NCBI GenBank assembly: GCA_028289455.1
Contig: JANQPN010000060.1
Coordinates: forward strand, 62,001 to 126,000
Length of the DNA: 64,000 bases
Origin: Wenzhouxiangellaceae bacterium
GTDB taxonomy: Bacteria; Pseudomonadota; Gammaproteobacteria; Xanthomonadales; Wenzhouxiangellaceae
Direction: 5' to 3'
Of this stretch, positions 50,080-59,660 are shown one piece after another. Each line of letters starts with the position of its first letter. The first letter of the stretch is position 1. A program made the position numbers and the translations under genes. The notes under the pieces were generated by a model that searched no databases, had not been told where the DNA came from, and saw only the letters and a program-made list of their open reading frames with translations.

Positions 50080-51399
50080 CTATGTCGATAACTGTCTTAC
50101 CAACCGTTTTTTGTCCTCGCTTAACTGTGCATCATTACGCACCAGCTCTTCTATTTTCCGACAGGCATGTAAGACAGTGGTATGGTCTCTGCCACCAAAT
50201 GCCTGACCTATTTCCGGCAAACTGTTATCGGTTAATTCCTTGCACAGGGCCATTGCCAGCTGTCGAGGCCGAGCTATGGAGCGTGTGCGGCGTTTGGACA
50301 GCATATCCATTTCTCTGAGGTTATAGAATTCGGCCACGGTTTTTTTGATCTGATCCAGAGTGATAGACCGGTCATGAATGGCCAGCAAATCGCGGAGTGT
50401 ATCTCTGGCAAATGCTTCATTGACTTCACAGCCCATAAAATTGGCATTGGCGTAAAGGGTATTTAATGCGCCTTCCAGGTCTCGAACGCTGCTGCGCATC
50501 TTTCCGGCTATCAGCTGAGCAACATCCAGGTTTAACGTCCAGCCTTTTTCCTGTGCTTTTTGAATCAGGATGGCGACCCGGGTTTCGAAATCAGGTGGTT
50601 CAATTGAAACCGTTAATCCCCAGCCAAAACGTGATTGTAATCGAGGCTCAAGATTGGGAACCTCCTTGGGATAGCGGTCACAGGTCAGGATTATCTGTTG
50701 CTGTAAATCCAGCAGTGCATTGAAGGTATGAAAAAATTCTTCCTGAGAACGTTCCTTGCCGGCGATAAACTGGATATCGTCGATCAGCAGGGCATCCACA
50801 CTGCGATAACGCTGCTTGAACTGTTCTACGTTTCGTGAGCCCAAAGACCGTACCAGATCATTTACGAACCTCTCCGAAGGCAGGTATAGAATCTTGGCAC
50901 GAGGGTTATTTTGTTTGATCAAATTGCCGGCAGCATGAAGTAAATGGGTTTTACCCAAACCAGTGCTGCCGTACAGCGTTAACGGGTTGTAGTCACTGCC
51001 TGGGTTGCGGGCAACCTGGATAGCAGCGTTTAATGCCAGCTCGTTACTTTTGCCGGGAACAAAGTTATCAAACGTATAGCGATGATCCAGCCCGGTCAGC
51101 TGTTCGGTATCATTCCCGTTTTTTATCGCTGCGGCTTTACTCTCGTCCTGCCGGTTGGCCACGCTGATAACCGGCTTGCCTTCAAGCTCGGGATTCAGCT
51201 GCAGCAGAATGGCATGAATGGTGCGAAGGTAATGCTGTTCCACCCGTTCACAGACAATTTGATTAGGTGCCAGCAGTACTACACGGCCATTATTATGGGA
51301 TGTTAATCGTAACGGCCGTAACCAGGTATTGACCTCATCCAGAGGAAACTGACGTTCCAAACGCGATAAACATTGTTGCCAGATAGGATCTGAAGGCAT
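50080..51399 (-). CDS. dnaA: Chromosomal replication initiator DnaA
   Basis: 439 residues. Domain I starts WQQCLSRLERQFPLDEVNTW. Domain III carries Walker A TLYGSTGLGKTHLLHAAGN, Walker B VDALLIDDIQFIAGK and sensor regions. Domain IV has the DNA-binding signature GGRDHTTVLHACRKI. Domain II linker is short (about 20-25 residues), explaining the length below E. coli's 467. It binds DnaA boxes and opens the origin. A DnaA box in its own upstream region suggests autoregulation. Confidence 0.98.
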   Translation of the reverse strand: MPSDPIWQQCLSRLERQFPLDEVNTWLRPLRLTSHNNGRVVLLAPNQIVCERVEQHYLRTIHAILLQLNPELEGKPVISVANRQDESKAAAIKNGNDTEQLTGLDHRYTFDNFVPGKSNELALNAAIQVARNPGSDYNPLTLYGSTGLGKTHLLHAAGNLIKQNNPRAKILYLPSERFVNDLVRSLGSRNVEQFKQRYRSVDALLIDDIQFIAGKERSQEEFFHTFNALLDLQQQIILTCDRYPKEVPNLEPRLQSRFGWGLTVSIEPPDFETRVAILIQKAQEKGWTLNLDVAQLIAGKMRSSVRDLEGALNTLYANANFMGCEVNEAFARDTLRDLLAIHDRSITLDQIKKTVAEFYNLREMDMLSKRRTRSIARPRQLAMALCKELTDNSLPEIGQAFGGRDHTTVLHACRKIEELVRNDAQLSEDKKRLVRQLST

Positions 51400-51469
51400 C
51401 TCGGGTTACTACCTCAAAAAGCAAGCCTATAACAAAACGGACTAGCATCATAATGCATCTGCAGCAGGT

Positions 51470-51478
51470 TGTGGATAA
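51470..51478 (-). promoter_or_regulatory. DnaA box upstream of dnaA
   Basis: TGTGGATAA on the plus strand, i.e. TTATCCACA on the minus strand, 71 bp before the dnaA start, in the dnaA-rpmH intergenic region. Confidence 0.78.
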
Positions 51479-51537
51479 CTAAATATGACTGCATAAACGC
51501 ATCAATGGGTAACCATCGGCAATATTGCTTGAACACG

Positions 51538-51566
51538 TTGACCTGGAAGCCAAAATTTCCTATCAT
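51538..51566 (+). promoter_or_regulatory. Sigma70 promoter of rpmH operon
   Basis: TTGACC (51538-51543), a 17-base spacer and TATCAT (51561-51566), about 50 bp before the rpmH start. Spacing is ideal and both hexamers are close to consensus. Confidence 0.75.
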
Positions 51567-51617
51567 GGCGGGCTGTTTTCCGCGACTTGCGGCTAGTTAT
51601 ATCTTTTGGAGTTTCAA

Positions 51618-51752
51618 ATGAAACGTACTTATCAGCCCAGTAGAATCAAGCGTGCGCGAACCCATGGTTTCCGTGCCCGTATGGCTACCCGTGGTGGCCG
51701 TGCCATTATCAACGCCCGCCGCCGCCGTGGTCGGAAGCGTCTGGCACAGTAA
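51618..51752 (+). CDS. rpmH: 50S ribosomal protein L34
   Basis: 44 residues, the standard length, very basic: [20 protein letters not shown], ending [19 protein letters not shown] lies just upstream as ribosome site. It is a small structural protein of the large ribosomal subunit. It leads the rpmH-rnpA-yidC-mnmE run divergent from dnaA, the usual order beside bacterial origins. Confidence 0.98.
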   Translation: MKRTYQPSRIKRARTHGFRARMATRGGRAIINARRRRGRKRLAQ

Positions 51753-51782
51753 TAAAAACACGATCCTGTTGTCGTAGAATTC

Positions 51783-51824
51783 ATTGTGTTCGCCCATCAG
51801 GTTATCTGATGCGCACAACACAAT
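51783..51824 (+). other. Long stem-loop between rpmH and rnpA
   Basis: ATTGTGTT (51783-51790) pairs with AACACAAT (51817-51824), with an inner CATCAG/CTGATG stem. No T-run follows. It may be an RNA processing or stability element separating the rpmH and rnpA messages. Confidence 0.5.
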
Positions 51825-51835
51825 AATGAAAACGC

Positions 51836-51864
51836 CCGGTTACACAAAGGTAGCCGGTTTTTTT
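51836..51864 (+). terminator. Intrinsic terminator abutting the rnpA start codon
   Basis: CCGGTTAC and GTAGCCGG form an 8-bp stem (one G-U pair) with a 6-base loop, followed at once by seven T. The ATG at 51865 begins directly after the T-run. It probably acts as an attenuator that lowers rnpA relative to rpmH; the AAAGG that could serve as ribosome site lies partly in the stem. Confidence 0.65.
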
Positions 51865-52257
51865 ATGAGTAAGATGACAGCATTCAACAAACACCGGCGA
51901 TTGCTGAAAGCGCATGACTTCGTATCGGTGTTCAAATCAAAACCGGTTGTCAGTAACGACCGGTTTTTTCGTGTGCTGGCAAAAAAAACTGCTGCGCAGA
52001 CTCGTCTGGGACTGGTCGTCAGTAAAAAAGTGGACAAGCGGGCAGTTGAGCGGAACAGGATCAAACGAATGGTCAGAGAGGTTTTTCGCCATTGGTATAA
52101 TGCCGATGATACAACCGTTGTATCGGCTGATATCGTTTTTCAGGCAAAGCCAGCGGCATCAGGGGCTTGTAATCAAAACCTGCAAGCCGCAACTTACCAG
52201 CATCTGATTAATATTCAAAAACAACTCAAGGATATCGCTCATGCCGGAAACGCGTAA
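51865..52257 (+). CDS. rnpA: Ribonuclease P protein component
   Basis: 130 residues from ATG 51865; ATG 51874 is equally possible, and the longer frame from 51784 runs through the terminator hairpin and is not expected to be used. The hallmark is KKVDKRAVERNRIKRMVREV, together with RLLKAHDFVSVF near the start. It assists the catalytic RNA in trimming tRNA 5' leaders. Its 3' end overlaps yidC by 17 bases, leaving no room for yidD. Confidence 0.95.
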   Translation: MSKMTAFNKHRRLLKAHDFVSVFKSKPVVSNDRFFRVLAKKTAAQTRLGLVVSKKVDKRAVERNRIKRMVREVFRHWYNADDTTVVSADIVFQAKPAASGACNQNLQAATYQHLINIQKQLKDIAHAGNA

Positions 52258-53947
52258 CCTGTTCCTGATTGCATTGGCAGTGCTGGCATTTTTGCTGTGG
52301 TCGCAATGGCAACAGGATTATGCCCGTCCGCTGCAGCCAGCGGGAGTCTCTGCTCAACAAGGCAGCAATACCGCAGCTGATATTCCTGCCGATGATGCGG
52401 AGTTACCTGCACCAATTGCAGCAGATGTTCCAACCCCATCGACCGATAACAGTCTGCCTGCGGTACAGTCAGCTTCCAGTTCTGCAGTTGTTGAGAACAA
52501 TGGCGAGCTGATCACTGTTGTTACCGATGTGCTGGAAGTTCAGATTGATCCACAGGGTGGAACGGTTGTTGGAGCCAAATTACTGGATTACCCGGTAGAA
52601 GTTGATGAACCTGACAATCCGGTGCAATTGATGCAGCGGAATACTGCTGATGGCACCTATTACGTAGCCCAGTCCGGTCTGCTGTCTGCAGATAATCCGG
52701 CGCCAACACATCTGGTGGACTACAGTTATGAGCAAAACGAATACCGTCTTGCAGATGATCAAAACGAGCTCAGGATTCCATTGAGCTGGAGCGAGCAGGG
52801 CATTAGCGTAGTTAAAACACTGATATTCCAGCGTGGTCAGTATGTGATTGATACGCAACACCAGCTGTCTAACCAGTCGGGACAGGATTGGCAGGGTAAT
52901 CGTTATGTTCAACTGCAGCGAACTGCACCGACGGGTGGCAAGGGCAGTTTAACCAATACCTCGCGTTACAGTTTTAACGGTGCAGGTTATTACACGCCTG
53001 AGGAAAAATTCGATAAGTTGCCGTTCGATGATTTTATCGAGCAAAACCTGAATATCAGTACCAGCAACGGTTGGATTGCAATGATCCAGCATTATTTCAT
53101 GAGCGCCTGGTTACCGCCTGCCAACAGCGTGGAAACCATAGGTAGTGCTATCGTTAATCAAACCGGTGTACCGAGATACCTGTTGCGTTATCAAAATGCA
53201 CCTGTGCGTGTTGCCAACGGTCAGACCCATCAGTTTTCCAGCCGGCTGTATGTGGGGCCCAAACTGCAGGAAGAACTGAAAGATCTGGCGGAAGGTCTGG
53301 AGTTAACTGTCGATTACGGCATTTTCACGATTTTCTCCAAACCACTGTTTATTGCGTTGGATTGGATTCACACCCTGGTGCTTAACTGGGGTCTGGCAAT
53401 AGTTATCCTGACACTGTTGATCAAGTTGCTGTTCTTCAAACTGACCGAAGCACAGTACAAGTCCATGGCTCGGATGCGCAAATTGCAACCAAGGATAGAA
53501 AAGCTTAAAGAACGCTACGGTGATGACAGGCAAAAAATGAGCCAGGCGATGATGGAAATGTACAAAACCGAGAAGGTCAACCCGTTGGGTGGCTGCCTTC
53601 CGATTTTGGTGCAGATTCCGATTTTCATTGCGTTGTACTGGGTGTTGCTGGAGTCGGTGGAATTACGCCAGGCGCCGTTTTTCGGCTGGATTCAGGATTT
53701 ATCCAGTCCGGATCCGTATTTTGTACTGCCGCTTATTAACGGTATAGCGATGATCGCTACCCAGCGAATGACTCCGTCTCCCGGAATGGACCCCATGCAA
53801 CGCAAGATGATGAACGCGTTGCCGGTGGTGTTTTCGATTTTATTTGCTTTCTTCCCCGCAGGGCTGGTGCTGTACTGGGCAACCAATGCAGTTATTTCTT
53901 TAGCTCAGCAGTGGTTCATTACCAAACGGATTGAAAACGCAGCCTGA
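52241..53947 (+). CDS. yidC: Membrane protein insertase YidC
   Basis: 568 residues. N-terminal helix RNLFLIALAVLAFLLWSQW is followed by a Gln/Ala-rich linker and the periplasmic beta-supersandwich (about 80-340). The conserved insertase core follows: NWGLAIVILTLLIKLLFFKL (with the groove region YKSMARMRKLQPRIEKLKER), PLGGCLPILVQIPIFIALYW and FPAGLVLYWATNAVISLAQQ. It inserts proteins into the inner membrane with or without Sec. Overlaps rnpA and mnmE by 17 bases each. Confidence 0.98.
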   Translation: MPETRNLFLIALAVLAFLLWSQWQQDYARPLQPAGVSAQQGSNTAADIPADDAELPAPIAADVPTPSTDNSLPAVQSASSSAVVENNGELITVVTDVLEVQIDPQGGTVVGAKLLDYPVEVDEPDNPVQLMQRNTADGTYYVAQSGLLSADNPAPTHLVDYSYEQNEYRLADDQNELRIPLSWSEQGISVVKTLIFQRGQYVIDTQHQLSNQSGQDWQGNRYVQLQRTAPTGGKGSLTNTSRYSFNGAGYYTPEEKFDKLPFDDFIEQNLNISTSNGWIAMIQHYFMSAWLPPANSVETIGSAIVNQTGVPRYLLRYQNAPVRVANGQTHQFSSRLYVGPKLQEELKDLAEGLELTVDYGIFTIFSKPLFIALDWIHTLVLNWGLAIVILTLLIKLLFFKLTEAQYKSMARMRKLQPRIEKLKERYGDDRQKMSQAMMEMYKTEKVNPLGGCLPILVQIPIFIALYWVLLESVELRQAPFFGWIQDLSSPDPYFVLPLINGIAMIATQRMTPSPGMDPMQRKMMNALPVVFSILFAFFPAGLVLYWATNAVISLAQQWFITKRIENAA

Positions 53948-55256
53948 CACCATCTGTGCCATTGCCACGCCATCAGGAACCGGTGGCGTGGGTATCATCC
54001 GGATTTCAGGTCCTGATGCGCAGTCTATAGCACAAACACTGTGCGGAGAGCTTCCACAGCCCAGGCATGCTGTACTGCGCAGCTTGCGTGACAATAATGA
54101 CCGTATTCTGGATCGTGGTCTGGTGTTGCTGTTTCCTGCGCCGCATTCATTTACCGGCGAGGATGTTGTCGAACTGCATACTCACGGCGGCCAGGTATTA
54201 CTGCAGCTGCTGTTGCAGCAACTTTGCCGAGCGGGCGCCCGTCTGGCGCGGCCGGGCGAGTTCTCCGAGCGGGCTTTCCTAAACGATAAAATCGATTTAA
54301 CCCAGGCAGAAGCCATTGCTGATTTGATTCATGCCGGCAGTGAAGCGGCAGTCCGGGCAGCTAATCGCAGCCTGGATGGTGGCTTGAGCAAACCTGTGAA
54401 TATCCTGCAGCAGGATTTGATTGAGTTGCGGATGTGGGTAGAGGCGGCATTGGACTTTCCTGAGGAAGAAATAGATTTCCTGGCAGATGAAAGAATTTTG
54501 GAATCACTGCAGCGGGTACAGCAACAGACTCAGTCTCTGCTGTCTGACGCTCAAGCCGGCGTTCACCTGACTCAAGGCGCCCGGCTGGCCATTATTGGTC
54601 CACCGAATGCAGGGAAATCCAGTTTACTCAATGCTTTGGTAAAACGGGATGCTGCTATTGTCACCGATATTCCCGGGACCACGCGGGATGTATTGCGTGA
54701 GCGCCTTGAAATTGGAGGAATCCCGCTGGAAGTGATTGATACGGCTGGGTTACGTGACAGCAATGACCCGGTAGAACAGGAAGGTATACGCCGGGCACAT
54801 GCTGCACTGACAGACGCTGATGTCGTATTGTGGTTGTTGGACGCCACTGAACAAACAGATGGAACTCAACCACCGCCGGTAAGTTTGAAAGCACCTGTAA
54901 TTATTGTTGGTAATAAGAGAGATTTGCTGGATGATACCGCTGCCCGGGAGCGGTATCGGGTGATGGTATCAGCGAAAACAGGGGAAGGTTTGGAATTATT
55001 GGAACAGGCCATTTTGGAAAGCCTGAAAGTCAACAGCGGTGATGCCCAGGCATTCGCCGCCCGACCCCGACATGTCGCTGCACTGAGCCAGGTTTCCCAG
55101 CATCTGATAACAGCAGCCGGGCATATTCCCCATGCCGGGGAATTGTTTGCCGAAGAGTTACTTGAAGCACAGCAGGCGTTGTCAGAAATCACCGGTGAAT
55201 ATCATAACGATGATCTTCTGGGAACGATCTTCAGTAGTTTTTGTATCGGAAAATAA
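53931..55256 (+). CDS. mnmE: tRNA modification GTPase MnmE
   Basis: 441 residues with a TTG start inside the yidC 3' end; no ATG or GTG is near in frame. TICAIATPSGTGGVGIIRIS begins the formyl-THF-binding domain. The G domain has GPPNAGKSSLLNAL (G1), DIPGTTRD (G2), DTAGLRD (G3) and GNKRDLL (G4). The C-terminal CIGK motif is present. With MnmG it installs the 5-carboxymethylaminomethyl group on wobble uridine. mnmG does not follow. Confidence 0.97.
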   Translation: MKTQPDTICAIATPSGTGGVGIIRISGPDAQSIAQTLCGELPQPRHAVLRSLRDNNDRILDRGLVLLFPAPHSFTGEDVVELHTHGGQVLLQLLLQQLCRAGARLARPGEFSERAFLNDKIDLTQAEAIADLIHAGSEAAVRAANRSLDGGLSKPVNILQQDLIELRMWVEAALDFPEEEIDFLADERILESLQRVQQQTQSLLSDAQAGVHLTQGARLAIIGPPNAGKSSLLNALVKRDAAIVTDIPGTTRDVLRERLEIGGIPLEVIDTAGLRDSNDPVEQEGIRRAHAALTDADVVLWLLDATEQTDGTQPPPVSLKAPVIIVGNKRDLLDDTAARERYRVMVSAKTGEGLELLEQAILESLKVNSGDAQAFAARPRHVAALSQVSQHLITAAGHIPHAGELFAEELLEAQQALSEITGEYHNDDLLGTIFSSFCIGK

Positions 55257-55371
55257 GGGTTTATTGCTGAATCAGCGAGAGGTCAAACGTTATTTTCATC
55301 GACCAATACCACCAAGCCGGCGATATCTGTAAAGGAAAAGGTGTAAATTTCGAAAGCATACCCAACCAAAA

Positions 55372-55403
55372 TTGTTGAATTTTCAACAAAACATAACTAT
55401 TAT
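55372..55403 (+). promoter_or_regulatory. Promoter/operator of the RES-Xre pair
   Basis: TTGTTGAA and TTCAACAA form a perfect palindrome with a 2-base centre at 55372-55389. The -35 (TTGAAT, 55375-55380) lies inside it, with a 17-base spacer to TATTAT at 55398-55403. A further TCAACAA half-site lies just downstream. This is the arrangement expected for antitoxin autorepression. Confidence 0.7.
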
Positions 55404-55429
55404 ATCAATAATCAACAAAAGAGCGGCTT

Positions 55430-55786
55430 ATGAGCGCAGTTATATCAGCCACACCAACAGCTCCTGAAGTACTCAGTAAAGCGGTATTCAAAGCCGGCAA
55501 AGCACTGGGTTTAACTCAGGCAGAAGTAGGTAAAGTCATTGGCCGGGAACGCACCGGATTGCGACACGGGTTAAATCCGACCAGCAAAGCAGGAGAGCTG
55601 GCACTGCTGCTGATTCGTTGTTATCGCTCGCTATATGTTCTGGTTGGCGGTGATAATAAGGCGATGCAACATTGGTTGTACACCCGTAACCAACACTTGA
55701 AGGCCGTTCCCAGGGAACAATTGAACAGCATTCCCGGGCTGATACGGGTAACCGAATACCTGGACGCAATGCGCGGCAAAGTTTAG
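55430..55786 (+). CDS. Xre/MbcA/ParS-type antitoxin (DUF2384)
   Basis: 118 residues. An N-terminal helix-turn-helix (LSKAVFKAGKALGLTQAEVG, VIGRERTGL) is followed by the C-terminal toxin-binding domain (ELALLLIRCYRSLYVLVGGD, MQHWLYTRNQHLKAVPREQL). It should neutralise the downstream RES toxin and repress its own promoter through the palindrome upstream. The pair is on the plus strand right after mnmE, where Pseudomonas has mnmG. Confidence 0.9.
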   Translation: MSAVISATPTAPEVLSKAVFKAGKALGLTQAEVGKVIGRERTGLRHGLNPTSKAGELALLLIRCYRSLYVLVGGDNKAMQHWLYTRNQHLKAVPREQLNSIPGLIRVTEYLDAMRGKV

Positions 55787-55860
55787 CCGGAACCCTTCTA
55801 ATCCCAATGGCAAACCAAGTTTAACCTCCTCAATATTGCCATGGATGGATTTTGAACAGA

Positions 55861-56595
55861 ATGGATTGGCCGGCACTGGTACGTTCAACCCCTCCCATAC
55901 TGGTTACCGGCCGAATCTGGCGGGTAGTCGAAAGCCAGCAGCAAATAGCTACCGCGATGCTGGTGGATGATTTGGCAGAGCAGGCATTATTGGAAGATTT
56001 GCTGGAAGCTCAGAAACCTCCATGTCCGCCAGGTTGTGAGCGGTTGCACTATTTATTGAAAACGCCATTCAGATACCCGCCTCTGCGCTGGGGTTCCCGC
56101 TTCGGTGATCGATTTGAGCCGGGAATTTTTTATGCATCGCATACACCGCAGACAGCATTGGCGGAAACAGCATTTTATCGGCTGCTGTTCTTGCACGGGA
56201 TGAGTCAGTTGCCGGATAGACTGATCAGTCAGCATGTTTTGTTTGCAGTGCGTTGTCACACCAGACAGGGAGTTAAGTTACAGCATCAGCCATATAAGCA
56301 ATATACGGAAAAACTGGCAGACCCGGGCAGCTATGTCCATAGTCAGGCACTGGGCAGAGAGTTGCGTAAGCAGGAGTTTGATGCCATTGAATTTATTTCG
56401 GCACGGGAAAAAGACGGGGGAATCAATGTTGCATTAATGAGCCCGGATGCCCTGCGCAGCCGGGAGCCCGAAAAGCAACTCCGGGTTCTAGCGCAGACAA
56501 CAAAACAGGGCGTATCTTTTAAACTGGGAGGAGAGCTGATGGAATTTCCAATTGATCAGTTTTTAGTCAAAGAACAGTTACCCCATCCAGGGTAA
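55861..56595 (+). CDS. RES domain NAD+-degrading toxin
   Basis: 244 residues from ATG 55861, with TTG 55852 as alternative. The RES domain is recognised by LRWGSRFGDRFEPGIFYASH (Arg80, Tyr91) and TALAETAFYR (Glu102), ending near residue 205. Characterised RES toxins deplete NAD+ in the cell and are blocked by the Xre-type partner. It is longer than the common 150-residue form, with an N-terminal extension of about 60 residues. The gap of 74 bp to the antitoxin is wider than usual. Confidence 0.9.
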   Translation: MDWPALVRSTPPILVTGRIWRVVESQQQIATAMLVDDLAEQALLEDLLEAQKPPCPPGCERLHYLLKTPFRYPPLRWGSRFGDRFEPGIFYASHTPQTALAETAFYRLLFLHGMSQLPDRLISQHVLFAVRCHTRQGVKLQHQPYKQYTEKLADPGSYVHSQALGRELRKQEFDAIEFISAREKDGGINVALMSPDALRSREPEKQLRVLAQTTKQGVSFKLGGELMEFPIDQFLVKEQLPHPG

Positions 56596-56626
56596 CCGTA
56601 AACGGGATCATTACCGGGAAACGGCT

Positions 56627-57307
56627 ATGGCGCAGATTCTGATGGTGTTGACTTCACACAACCAAATAGCTGAAACCGGAAAACCAACCGGGTTTTGGCT
56701 GGAGGAGCTGGCAGCTCCATATTATGCTTTTTTAGAGGCCGGGCAGGAAGTTACTCTGGCATCTGTACAAGGGGGGTTACCGCCGATGGATCCGGAAAGC
56801 TGTCAGGCGCCTGACCTGAAGCCTGCAGGGCAGCGGTTTCTGGAAGATCAACAGGCTTTGTGGCAGCTGGCCAATACCACCTCACTGGCGGATATCACGG
56901 CAGAAGACTTTGATGCGGTGTTTTATCCCGGAGGTCATGGCCCGATATGGGATTTGGCAGAGAATCCGCATTCTGTCGAGTTAATCGAGAAAATGTACGC
57001 TGCGGGAAAACCAGTGGCTTCGATTTGTCACGGGCCGGTTGTACTGATGCATGCAAAAACCAGGCAGGGGAAACCGCTCGTGGTAAACCGGAAGGTTACC
57101 TGTTTCAGTAATGCTGAAGAAATCGAAGTGGGTATGGATGTAATGCTGCCGTATTTACTGGAAGATGAATTAAAACGCCTGGGAGCAGATTACATGTGTG
57201 GGCGTAAGTGGACTGATTTCAGCGTGGCAGACGGTCATCTGATTACCGGGCAGAACCCTGCCTCATCAGTTAGTACCGCTAATAAGGTATTGTTATTATT
57301 AAATTAA
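56627..57307 (+). CDS. DJ-1/PfpI superfamily protein (Hsp31-like)
   Basis: 226 residues. The nucleophile elbow SICHGPVVLM carries the active Cys; PGGHGPIWDLAE and an early Glu (FWLEELAAPY) complete the usual site. GLxxxEIEVG-type ending CFSNAEEIEVGMDVMLPYLL matches Hsp31/HchA-type members that act as glyoxalase III or chaperones. Transcribed in the same direction as the RES-Xre pair, 31 bp after the toxin gene. Confidence 0.9.
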   Translation: MAQILMVLTSHNQIAETGKPTGFWLEELAAPYYAFLEAGQEVTLASVQGGLPPMDPESCQAPDLKPAGQRFLEDQQALWQLANTTSLADITAEDFDAVFYPGGHGPIWDLAENPHSVELIEKMYAAGKPVASICHGPVVLMHAKTRQGKPLVVNRKVTCFSNAEEIEVGMDVMLPYLLEDELKRLGADYMCGRKWTDFSVADGHLITGQNPASSVSTANKVLLLLN

Positions 57308-57332
57308 ACCGGTCTGTTAACAAAATCATCAC

Positions 57333-57360
57333 TTGTTTATCACATGACGGCGTGTATAGT
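57333..57360 (+). promoter_or_regulatory. Promoter of the putative small RNA
   Basis: TTGTTT (57333-57338), a 16-base spacer and TATAGT (57355-57360); transcription would begin near 57367. Confidence 0.5.
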
Positions 57361-57365
57361 AAGGT

Positions 57366-57516
57366 AACCTCCAGATAGGGTAGAGGTTGGTCTTGGTTAG
57401 ACAACAGGATTACGGTAGAGCCGTGACAGGATGTAGATCAATAGATCACGGATGAAAACATCAATACAAGGCCATTAATGGGCAACTGAAAGAATTTCAG
57501 TTGCCCATTATTTATT
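57366..57516 (+). ncRNA. Putative CsrA/RsmA-binding small RNA (RsmY-like)
   Basis: About 150 bases with its own promoter-like element and a strong terminator, and no reading frame. Three GGA sites sit between short hairpins, in CAGGAT (57406-57411), CAGGATGT (57427-57434) and ACGGATGA (57448-57455). This recalls the CAGGA/ACGGATGA spacing of RsmY-type RNAs that sequester the translational regulator CsrA/RsmA. Short hairpins that can be drawn: AACCTC/GAGGTT, GTCT/AGAC, ACGG/CCGT and GATC/GATC. No canonical GacA box was found upstream. Identity is inference from pattern; it could be another stable small RNA. Confidence 0.55.
57480..57516 (+). terminator. Strong terminator of the putative small RNA
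   Basis: GGGCAACTGAAA and TTTCAGTTGCCC form a perfect 12-bp stem with a GAA loop, followed by ATTATTTATT. Confidence 0.85.
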
Positions 57517-57533
57517 CTGGACGAACTAAAAAG

Positions 57534-59438
<1,905 letters not shown>

Positions 59439-59660
59439 TTACTAAAAGGGAATTGGTTTGTAACAGAAAACGTTTGAACATAGATTCCTTGGTATCATAG
59501 CAGCCCTTTTCGATAGATTCTGAAAATCTGAAGGCTGATGATGCAGCTGTGACTTCTGGCACTTTGGTCAGAAGCGTATCCGGCACATGATGGCAGCCTG
59601 CGGAGGTTTTGCCGGCCTTGTTCAAAGGCCGCTGAAATCAATAACAATGGATTTAACTGT

